Below are positions 54,048 through 64,000 of a stretch of DNA of 64,000 bases, in pieces. Made by a program: the position numbers and the translations under genes. The DNA lies in assembly GCA_958450365.1 (NCBI GenBank), contig CAUEEP010000864.1:248001-312000 (forward strand). The letters run 5' to 3'. The stretch is from Mesorhabditis belari (lineage: Eukaryota > Nematoda > Chromadorea > Rhabditida > Rhabditidae). How positions within the stretch are numbered: position 1 is the first letter of the stretch; every line of letters begins with the position of its first letter. A model generated the notes under the pieces. The model ran no database searches, was not told the DNA's origin, and saw nothing but the letters and a program-made list of their open reading frames with translations.

Positions 54048-56814
54048 TTACACGTAGCTTGCGTTATTCCCGTTCACTGAGGTGCTGATCTTTTGAACCT
54101 GAAGAAAAAGTACTGAAGGTGTAAGAGAGATTCTTCTGTATGTATCTAACTGTTCCATTTTGCCTACCTTGATCGACAGCGGCTGCTCACAGTTTGGACA
54201 GTTTGGACAAACACAATTCGGCGCCTCCTCACTCCTCGACATTATCTCGATACACAACTCGTCCATCGTGTCAGCCACTCGCTTTCTACCCGTTCTGGAA
54301 TCTTGATGAAGTCAGGACTGAGAGAAAGATGAAAGATTTTCGCAAAGATCAAGTAGATTTGCGGTAACCAGTAGGGAATCTAAAGATATTCATTGATTAA
54401 ACAAGATTCTTTACTTAGTTCACACTTAGTTCTTCTTTCAAATACCTGACATGCGAAGTAGAACAATGTGACAACCAATGTGTAAATGGTGATCCGTTTA
54501 ATGGGGATTCTTGATTGTAACATTGTGCTGAAAGGCATTGTTTGCATTAGAACTGGTTGATTAAGCTAAATTAAAGCTAGAGAAAGCTAAAGCTAGCTAG
54601 AGAAAGCTAAAGAAAGCTAAAGCTAGCTAAAGAAAGCTAAATTTCCTCAAGTTTCCTGTGTTTGCAATTGCTACAAATGTACGATCACTTACCGTATCTG
54701 TCGCCTCAACCTCAAAATGATTCTCGCGTAGAAATATGTGAGTAAAGTGCATGGGAGCAGAAAAGCAACGACAACCATGGCGCATAGAAACTGGAGAAAA
54801 GTTTTTTGGAAATTAGAAAATCACTGAGATTACCCAGAATTTCATCGTGATACTCAACCCGTCAACGCACGTTTGTTTCACAATTGGATAGGTGATCCTC
54901 TGGAAAATCTTCATATCCAAATTTCAACAGCTTCAACAGTTCAACAGCAAAGCTATGAGCAAAGCAACAGGGTTTTGCAAATACTATTTTTAAATAGTTT
55001 AAATAGTTGACGGGATAGTGCTTCTCCTGAGACATAATTCCTCAAAGTACAGTACCCCAAAGTACAGTATCGAAGTAAGTACCCTGAAGTATTACTTCTA
55101 TAGTATAGTATCCCGAAGCAGGCACTCCAAAGTACAGTCCCAAAGTACAATACCGGAGTGAGTACCCTGAAGTACAGTACCGAAGTAGGTATCCTAAAGT
55201 ACGGTACCCCAAAGTACCTTGCCGAAGTAGGTACCTGAAGTACAGTACCCCAAAGTACAGTGCCCCAAAGTACCTTACCGAAGTAGGTACCCTGAAGTAC
55301 AGTACCCCAAAGTACAATACCGAAGCCAGTACCCCAAAGTACAGTACCAAAGTCAGCACCCTGAAGTTCAGTACCCGGAACACAGTACTCTTCCCGAAGC
55401 ACAGTACTCCTCCTGAAGTACCGTACTCCTGAAATACAGTACTGAGCACGACAGAAGTACAGTAATAAGTACAGTGTTCCTCCTGAATCACTTGGCTTTT
55501 ATGGAAGTTAAAGCTTTGTAAAGTCTGAGTCTCTTTTTATTGTGTTCAATTGTTGACTGAACGTTCTGAATCTTGTATATTTCATTCAGCAATAGACTAC
55601 CGAAAATTTATGGCATTTATGGCAACCTTAAACTTCTAGCTTCTTTTCTTTTCACCTCAGGTTTTGGTTTCTTTTCTAAGATCCTCGTGAAAATGTCGTC
55701 AGAGTGAAATTCTTTTACATAAGCTGAAGACAACGGGCGCAATTAGGATTGTCGAGATACAGATGATCCAAGTCACAATGGCTGCCGTTTGACGCATTTG
55801 GTGAACCTGGAAATGGATGGAATGAATGTGTCAGCTGATTTCAGTTGATTTCAGATTTCTTTAATGGTTTAGTTTATCTTTTTCATCAAATCATTAGTGA
55901 AAAATTGAACGACGAGCGCGTGTACTGTGAGTGTACTGTGAGTGTACTACTAAAAAGTGTACTACTAAAAGTGTCCTACTAAAAGTGTACTACTAAAAGT
56001 GTACTACTAAAAGTGTACTACTAAAAGTGTACTACTAAAATTGTACTACTAAAAAGTGTCCTACTAAAAGTGTACTACTAAAAGTGTACTACTAAAAGTC
56101 TACTACTAAAAGTGTACTACTAAAAGTGTCCTACTAAAAGTGTACTACTAAAAGTGTACTACTAAAAGTGTACTACTAAAAGTGTCCTACTAAAAGTGTA
56201 CTACTAAAAGTGTACTACTAAAAGTGTACTACTAAAAGTGTACTACTAAAAATTGTACTACTAAAAGTGTCCTACTAAAAGTGTACTACTAAAAGTGTAC
56301 TACTAAAAGTGTCCTACTAAAAGTGTACTACTAAAAGTGTACTACTAAAATTGTACTACTAAAAGCGTACTACTAAAAGCGTACTACTAAAAGCGTACTG
56401 CTAGTGTACTGCTAGTGTACTTCTGGTGTACTTCTAGTGTACTTCTAGTGTACTGCTACAGCCTTTTCCCTCATTTTTACCCGTTTCACTTCCGGATGAC
56501 AGATCGCCATGTATCGATCAAAACCTAGAGCTGTTAGGATGAAAGAGGAACAGATCTAGAATCATTGTTGGAGATGGTTGCTTTCGAGTTAAAACCTTAT
56601 TCGAAAGCTCTAAAAGAAAGTAGATTTTACAAGCGAGTTGCCCGAAAATCCAATTCTCTAGCACCATCACTGAAATTTGTTTGAAACAATCTCAAAAACT
56701 CATCTACCTGATAAATGAAATGGAATTGACATTGTGACCAAAAGATCGACTCCCGACAAAACGACCATGTAGACGAATGTGTTTCCCAAAGCAGTGACTG
56801 AGGATCGTAAGGAT
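54048..56814 (-). pseudogene. Neuropeptide-type GPCR, minus arm 2
   Basis: E2 56814-56708, E3 56669-56596, E4 56555-56481, E5 55806-55656, E6 54899-54834, E7 54790-54693, E8 54527-54446, E9 54379-about 54298 (same truncation as arm 1), tail to about 54048 (ends NNASYV). E5 lacks two bases present in arm 1 (AGCTGAAGAC against AGCTGAGAAGAC), so its TM4 exon is frameshifted. A CPNC unit is duplicated in the tail. Confidence 0.85.
55920..56460 (-). repeat. GTAC minisatellite, minus arm 2
   Basis: Same unit order as 36446-36975, with a few single-A insertions. Confidence 0.9.
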
Positions 56815-58289
56815 CTGAAATTGGCAAGGTCACTAAATTTTTTAGGCATGTCACTAAGTCGGCATGCCACTAACCGAAAACTGTTTTGGTCAATTTTGAG
56901 CTCAAATTCATTCAAGAATGGTTGTTTGGAATTTTCGAAAGAAGCCAATAGAGTTTTAAGGCCTAAGGCCTTAGAAAAGCCTAAGCCCTAGCCAATAAGA
57001 ACGCTCAAAACGCGAGGGAAACAAGAGCAATGATGACCTAAGGGTTTGGGCATTAGATTACTACAATTCCTATCCTTACAATTGGTTTGAGTCGCGCCAC
57101 CGTCAAACCTTTTGCAACACACAACAAAACAATATTTATCTGTTTTGTTGCAAGACAAACAAAGTTTGCAGTACTACAAATTGCAGTACTGCAAAGTTTG
57201 CAGTACTGCAAACTTAAAAGTTTGTAGTACTACAAAGTTTGTCCTGGTCCTGGTATCCTGGTACAGTGCATGAGGATCCTTTCGTCGTTCGCCTAAATAG
57301 TCAAACTTTGACTGAGATTTTCACCATGTTTTTATGTTAAAGTTTACTAAGTAATTTGTGTCTATAGCCAAATTTCATAAGGCACATTTTATGAACAAAA
57401 GTTGTTCATAAAATCGTCGAAATTATGAACAACTCGCGCATGAGAATCTGAGTTGGACTGCTCTTCTCTTTTGTCTGATATCCCTACTTGCAATTGACGG
57501 ATCGACTTGGGGTTGGTTTTAAAATGTAGCTAATGAAGTTCGATTATATAAAACTATAACTCGCTTAGTAAACTGCAATATAAAAAGATAGAAAAAGTTT
57601 TTTTCAATAAAAATTTTTTTAAGATTACTTTTCTAGATGTAGTTTTAGTCGAGGAGTTCGAATCCGTCGAAAAAATCGGGGCTCATCTAATAAAAAGTAC
57701 TCTTTTTCTTTAACAACTGTGCTATTGTTCCGCGGAAGCTTATCACTCTTTTCTCTTCCTCCATATCTGCATTTTCAGTTAACCGATCAACTTGCGGTTG
57801 TTCTTAAAATGTTCCTTATAAAATTTCCTACCGGAAACTCTTGTACTTCCTTTACTTTAAATGGATCATAGACTTTCGAGATTGCCGTTACTTTAAAAGA
57901 TTTACAGCATTTTAAAGATTGGAAAATCTAAACTGATCTCTCTTTGTTGCCTTTCTCAAGCCAGTCACTCTACCTTTCTTTTTAACAATCTATATATAAA
58001 ATCAATTGTTTGCTTCGTCCATTTGTACGCGCGAGATCTCGGCTTCCCGTGAGCCGATTTACGTAATTTTAGTGTTAGGCTTAGAATTCTGAGTAGTTTT
58101 GCATCTCATATTTTATTTTTCAAAATCAAAAGTCGGATCGCAACCGGGGTTCGAACTCGGACCCTGTGGGTGCTAGACGAGGGCACTCCTGGCTGCGCCA
58201 CGTCGAGTTAAGAACCAGCAGGAAAAACAGCGAGAAACCTCGCCGAACCGCGCTTTTTTGCCTGGCCAACTTCTATCTTCCCTCACAAA

Positions 58290-58570
58290 TTTTCAAAAAA
58301 ACGTTTTTTTTTTTTTAAAAAAAATATTATTAATATATTTTATATTAATATATAATATTTTTTTTATAAAATTTTTTAAAAAATTTTTTTTTTTTTATTA
58401 TTTACCTTCCCCTTTTTTTTTTCCTTTTTTTTTATTTTTTTTTTTTTTTTTTCTTTTTTTTTTTTTTTAATTTTAAATAACGAAGCTTCTTATTTCTCCC
58501 CCCCTTCTTTCCTTTTTTTTTTTTTTTTTTTTTTATCGTCTCGGCGCGCTTTTTTTTTTTTTTTTTTTTT
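58290..58570. repeat. T-homopolymer patch replacing GPCR exon 1
   Basis: In tandem copy 1 the matching stretch (about 38810-39095) holds the exon 1 region of the receptor. Here only T/A runs with some C are present, and normal sequence resumes at GTGACAAGGTAAATTTG, the very end of exon 1. A consensus failure is the simplest reading. Confidence 0.75.
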
Positions 58571-60379
58571 GTGACAAGGTAAATTTGTTTACAGTTTTTC
58601 ACTCAAAGATTCAATCAAAACCCTTTATAATCACTTTAATAAAGAAATAAAGGTATCTTTATACTTTGGAATTGTTTTAATTGTTGAATAGAAGTTTCTA
58701 TCAGGTTTAAATGTTTGAAGGTTTCAATCTAGCTATTAAATGCATTATGATGAAAATTACAAGCTTAAATTTTTTTTAAAAACCCCTAGACTCAACTTGG
58801 GACTTAAATAATGAACTTTAAAGCTAAAGCAATGTTGTTTTTATCTTAATTGAATATAATGGCTTAATCAGGCTTTAGAGGATTTTAAAAGTGCCTTATT
58901 ACAGTAATCCGACTAATAAAGTCCGACTCTGACTGGCTTTTGTTTTGGAAATGTTTCAAGTTTCAAGAAAGCTACAAATCTGACAAGGGGATGAGGAATA
59001 GGAATGCAAAATGAGGGGTGAAAGAAAAAGAAAAAGAAAGCTTTGATTGCAAATATGAAATATCGTTTCAGAAAAAGCTTGAATTGCAAATACCAGTTGG
59101 ATATCTTTTCATATCATCCAACATATTCCAAATATCTTTTCAGTTCAGTTTATAACCTTAAAGTTTGTCTTGCAACAAAACAGATAAATATTGTTTTGTT
59201 GTATGTTGCAAAAGGTTTGACGGTGGCGGGACTCAAACCAATTGTAAGGGTAGGCATTGTAGTAATCTAATGCCCAAACCCTTAGGTCATCATTGCTCTT
59301 GTTTCCCTCGCGTTTTTGAGCGTTCTTATTGGCTAGGGCTTAGGCTTTTCTAAGGCCTTAGGCCTTAAAACTCTATTGGCTTCTTTCGAAAATTCCAAAC
59401 AACCATTCTTGAATGAATTTGAGCTCAAAATTGACTAAAACAGTTTTCGGTTAGTGGCATGCCGACTTAGTGACATGCCTAAAAATTTAGTGACCTTGCC
59501 AATTTCAGATCCTTACGATCCTCAGTCACTGCTTTGGGAAACACATTCGTCTACATGGTCGTTTTGTCGGGAGTCGATCTTTTGGTCACAATGTCAATTC
59601 CATTTCATTTATCAGGCAGATGAGTTTTTGAGATTGTTTCAAACAAATTTCAGTGATGGTGCTAGAGAATTGGATTTTCGGGCAACTCGCTTGTAAAATC
59701 TACTTTCTTTTAGAGCTTTCGAATAAGGTTTTAACTCGAAAGCAACCATCTCCAACAATGATTCTAGATCTGTTCCTCTTTCATCCTAACAGCTCTAGGT
59801 TTTGATCGATACATGGCGATCTGTCATCCGGAAGTGAAACGGGTAAAAATGAGGGAAAAGGCTGTAGCAGTACACTAGAAGTACACTAGAAGTACACCAG
59901 AAGTACACTAGCAGTACACTAGCAGTACGCTTTTAGTAGTACGCTTTTAGTAGTACGCTTTTAGTAGTACAATTTTAGTAGTACACTTTTAGTAGTACAC
60001 TTTTAGTAGGACACTTTTAGTAGTACACTTTTAGTAGTACACTTTTAGTAGTACACTTTTAGTAGGACACTTTTAGTTCTTGATGCTGGAAGCTCAGTTA
60101 AGAACTCAAAGGATGAATGGGAACATTCCTTGCACGAATGGAAAATTGAATGGAAAATGAATTGAGCAATTTTGAAAAGGAAGGTCCTCCCACCAGAAAC
60201 CTAGACAACTGGCAAAACTAGGATTCTCTGACAATCCCCCCATTATAATTCTCGCTCATTTGCAATGGGTCCCTTCATTCTTCACATACAGATTTTCTGA
60301 ATCATGCTTATCAAAGGTTTTTTGATCATAAAGCTTTTAGTTAAAAGGATAAATGATTTATTTTAACTCAGGGTCAACT

Positions 60380-61035
60380 ACACATGCGGAGAATCGGTGA
60401 ATGAGTTAATTTTGGATCTAATTTGAGTTTAGAAATCCTAGTAATCTGCAGCAGAAAAAACAAATTTTATTTTCTTCTTTTAGGGAGAGCAAAGAGCGTG
60501 TTACTATTTTGTTTCGACTCCAAATGATCGCCCTTTCTACAGCAAAGTGAAACTGAGTTTGGGAGATCCGCTTGACCAGCAGTCTTCGAGCAATGTGTAA
60601 GTTCTGTTTTGCATTCTCAACCCAAACAGAAAAGCACTTGGATCGATCAGATCTTATTAAATTCGGATCAAAAAGGACTCAGATCGGAATTGAATTGAAT
60701 TGAAAGATGAATAAGACCCGTTGAAATCCGAATTGAATAACTTCTGCTTTGTTCTGATTCAATTCATCTTATTTATAAACGTTTCTGGTGAAAATTTACA
60801 TTTGATTGCTTGAGATTACGTGGAAAAATCCACAGCAACAAATGATTATTTGAAATTTTGCTAAAGAAATCAAGTTGAAGGCTCCTCATTGTTAGATAAA
60901 GAAAAACTGTCTACCACCCAGATTTTGGTACTCTATCAAATCTTTTTTCTTTTCAAAACCTTTTCTTTCAGCCAATTCTACACGGTCGATAAATGTGAAC
61001 ATTCGAACGGACCACGACGCATGAAGAAGCTTTAA
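60380..61035 (+). pseudogene. Gene X, copy inside GPCR locus (arm 2)
   Basis: Exons near 60377-60400, then 60484-60596 and 60972-61035, same sequence as the 41 kb copy. The frame is open. Confidence 0.65.
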
Positions 61036-61634
61036 TTTTTCTAATAAATTTATTGCACTGAGGTTAATATCACAGACAACTTTTTAATAATAATAGACGT
61101 AATTTCCGTAATTACGTACCGGACATATTGGGTTGGTGAATTGAAAACTGCCGGACTTTGAACTAGAATTTATTCAACCTAAAACCATGAATTCATTCGA
61201 AATAATTTCCATTCGGCTTCTGCCCATTTCACAGGCAGTTTGCGGATTCCTCTTCCGTAGTAGGATTTTGGCTTCTGTGTGAGAGAAGTGTGAGACTCAG
61301 AAATGTAGGACTGGAGATGTCTGATGTCCAGTTTTCACACTTTCTTCAAAAGAAATCCATTTTGGTGTCAATAGAAAAGTTGTAGAGAATCAAAAATTAG
61401 GTTTCAAACAAATTTCAGTGATGGTGCTAGAGAATTGGATTTTCGGGCAACTCGCTTGTAAAATCTACTTTCTTTTAGAGCTTTCGAATAAGGTTTTGAC
61501 TCGAAAGCAACCATCTCCAACAATGATTCTAGATCTGTTCCTCTTTCATCCTAACAGCTCTAGGTTTTGATCGATACATGGCGATCTGTCATCCGGAAGT
61601 GAAACGGGTAAAAATGAGGGAAAAGGCTGTAGCA

Positions 61635-61885
61635 GTACACTAGAAGTACACTAGAAGTACACCAGAAGTACACTAGCAGTACACTAGCAGTACGCTTTTA
61701 GTAGTACGCTTTTAGTAGTACGCTTTTAGTAGTACGCTTTTAGTAGTACGCTTTTAGTAGTACAATTTTAGTAGTACACTTTTAGTAGTACACTTTTAGT
61801 AGGACACTTTTAGTAGTACACTTTTAGTAGTACACTTTTAGTAGTACACTTTTAGTAGTACACTCACAGTACACTCACAGTACAC
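61635..61885 (+). repeat. GTAC minisatellite, plus arm 2, second array
   Basis: Copy of 42175-42425, with the same TM4-exon deletion scar at CAGTACACGC|TTCGGGAAG. The shorter first array is at 59870-60075. Confidence 0.9.
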
Positions 61886-64000
61886 GCTTCGGGAAGAGTA
61901 CTGTGTTCCGGGTACTGAACTTCAGGGTGCTGACTTTGGTACTGTACTCTGGGGTACTGGCTTCGGTATTGTACTTTGGGGGTACTGTACTTCAGGGTAC
62001 CTACTTCGGTAAGGTACTTTGGGGCACCGTACTTTGGGGTACTGTACTTCAGGTACCTACTTCGGCAAGGTACTTTGCGGTACCGTACTTTAGGATACCT
62101 ACTTCGGTACTGTACTTCAGGGTACTCACTCCGGTATTGTACTTTGGGACTGTACTTTGGAGTGCCTACTTCGGGATACTATACTATAGAAGTAATACTT
62201 CAGGGTACTTACTTCGATACTGTACTTTGGGGTACTGTACTTTGAGGAATTATGTCTCAGGAGAAGCACTATCCCGTCAACTATTTAAACTATTTAAAAA
62301 TAGTATTTGCAAAACCATGTTGCTTTGCTCATAGCTTTGCTGTTGAACTGTTGAAGCTGTTGAAATTTGGATATGAAGATTTTCCAGATGATCACCTATC
62401 CAATTGTGAAACAAACGTGCGTTGACGGGTTGAGTATCACGATGAAATTCTGGGTAATCTCAGTGATTTTCTAATTTCCAAAAAACTTTTCTCCAGTTTC
62501 TATGCGCCATGGTTGTCGTTGCTTTTCTGCTCCCATGCACTTTACTCACATATTTCTACGCGAGAATCATTTTGAGGTTGAGGCGACAGATACGGTAAGT
62601 GATCGTACACTTGTAGCAATTGCAAACACAGGAAACTTGAGGAAATTTAGCTTTCTTTAGCTAGCTTTAGCTTTCTTTAGCTTTCTCTAGCTAGCTTTAG
62701 CTTTCTCTAGCTTTAATTTAGCTTAATCAACCAGTTCTAATGCAAACAATGCCTTTCAGCACAATGTTACAATCAAGAATCCCCATTAAACGGATCACCA
62801 TTTACACATTGGTTGTCACATTGTTCTACTTCGCATGTCAGGTATTTGAAAGAAGAACTAAGTGTGAACTAAGTAAAGAATCTTGTTTAATCAATGAATA
62901 TCTTTAGATTCCCTACTGGTTACCGCAAATCTACTTGATCTTTTGCGAAAATCTTTCATCTTTCTCTCAGTCCTGACTTCATCAAGATCACCCATGTGGC
63001 GCATATGCTTCCCTTTTTGGCCGCGGCGTTCAATTGGATTTTCTATGCCTAACTGAATAGTCACTTCAAAAGGGACTCATTTTGGTCACCGAACGAATGC
63101 ACAGGAAAATGACAAGGTTCGATTTACAAGCTAGACCAAGCCATAGACCAAGCCCAAGCCGACAGGAGAATTGAAAACATGATAGTTACCCAGCGCAATT
63201 ACAAATTGACCACTGATAACTCTACAAAACTTACCACCGAAATTTTCTACCGTTCTCCGTCTACTGTACCTGGGATGACCACCGTAATTCCTAGTTCACC
63301 TTAAATGTAAATCAGTGAGCCTGTTGATTTGTTCAGATTCGGGATCAATAAACCTAGTGATCCGATGAATAAAGTAAAGGAGCAGAAGCTTTTCTGTGTC
63401 CCATTCTTACTGCATCTCTCATTCCCTGCTCGTCTGACATGTCCATTCCCTATAGTTCCACTGAAAGTCCATAAAATTCCATGCTTAAACTTAGGCTTAG
63501 GCTTAGGCATAGACTCAGACTTAGGCTTGTGATCCTGGCCTATCCTTGAACAAAGTCTACAACAAGCAGAATGCAGTTGATGAACTTGAATAATCGGTAT
63601 TTATTCCAGAACGGGTAGAAAGCGAGTAGCTGACACGATGGACGAGTTGTGTATCGAGATAATGTCGAGGAGTGAGGGAGGCGCCGAATTGTGTTTGTCC
63701 AAACTGTGAGCAGCCGCTGTCGATCAAGGTAGGCAAAATGGAACAGTTAGATACATACAGAAGAATCTCTCTTACACCTTCAGTACTTTTTCTTCAGGTT
63801 CAAAAGATCAGCACCTCAGTGAACGGGAATAACTCCAAGCTACGTATAAATATCGTTAAATATCGCTAATTTTTCGTTTTTTTTCTTTTTCGAATTGCCT
63901 TGCTTCTATGTTGATTTTTGAGGTTTCTCTTCTATTTTTGATCTTTCTTCACTAGTTTGATCTGCAATTTTAGTAAATATAAGTAAATTAGTAAATAGAA

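Larger units (their letters stand above)
51563..57165 (-). repeat. Left arm of palindrome 2 (tandem copy)
   Basis: Tandem copy of 32020-37680, so its right arm is 59162 onward. It lacks the 31435-32020 outer part. Confidence 0.95.
59509..63849 (+). pseudogene. Neuropeptide-type GPCR, plus arm 2
   Basis: E2 59509-59615 (its donor is GC, where arm 1 has GT), E3 59654-59727, E4 59768-59842, second E3-E4 61419-61492 and 61533-61607, E6 62388-62453, E7 62497-62594, E8 62760-62841, E9 62908-63116 (one T gained and one A lost, so the TM7 region is frameshifted between them), tail 63166-63304, alternative tail 63610-63728 and 63798-63849 (each with a one-base insertion). TM4 is absent and exon 1 is lost in the homopolymer patch. 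Confidence 0.85.

Noticed and set aside
58258..58470. Phe-rich ORF of 70 codons
   Set aside because: It is the translation of a T-homopolymer patch.

Overview
The window reads as nematode nuclear DNA, probably a rhabditid. It is AT-rich, with short GT-AG introns (40-50 nt) ending in TTTCAG-type acceptors. It has Tc1/mariner elements with TA target duplications, short TTAGGC-type arrays, and gene pieces with nematode-like architecture (an HLH-30/MITF-TFE bHLH-zip factor, a class A neuropeptide-type GPCR, a trypsin-like protease, a receptor tyrosine kinase). Almost no gene is whole. The window looks like a rearranged, repeat-rich and perhaps subtelomeric region full of duplicated gene fragments.

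1-20 kb: a 1.45 kb giant inverted repeat, several TA-flanked MITEs, two broken hlh-30 copies on the minus strand (about 4.87-5.45 kb and 18.78-19.8 kb, with two further exons at 10.05-10.35 kb that continue the reading frame), a tyrosine-kinase domain whose consecutive exons lie on opposite strands (5.87-6.32 kb), a mariner transposase scrap fused to GPCR exon relics (10.8-11.4 kb), a short ORF with a pogo/CENP-B-type helix-turn-helix, and the first copies of an unrecognised small Cys-containing gene ('gene X').

20-32 kb: mostly repeats. There is a nearly intact 1.65 kb Tc1-family element (24779-26431) with an intron-containing transposase, a 20-bp-class minisatellite at 26.5-26.9 kb, a minus copy of gene X at 28.1-28.8 kb, and blocks that reappear inverted elsewhere (21.9-23.6 kb, 30.3-31.0 kb, 48.0-49.4 kb).

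31.4-64 kb: a very large palindrome (arms about 31435-37680 and 39686-47506 around a 2 kb spacer) sits in a unit of about 19.5 kb that is repeated in tandem (starts near 32020 and 51563; the second copy runs off the window). Each arm carries a GPCR and a trypsin-like protease pseudogene, giving four partial GPCR copies and three protease copies. The minus arms keep the TM4 exon but have lost the end of the TM7 exon. The plus arms keep TM7 and two alternative C-terminal tails but have lost TM4. No single arm encodes the complete receptor, and the lost exons lie between or beside GTAC-rich minisatellites.

Coordinates of exons come from hand reading of splice phases. Function names rest on motifs recognised by eye; no database search was possible. 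Single-base differences between the tandem copies and several homopolymer-rich patches (9.05-9.4, 14.39-14.52, 58.29-58.57 kb) suggest assembly or consensus errors in places.
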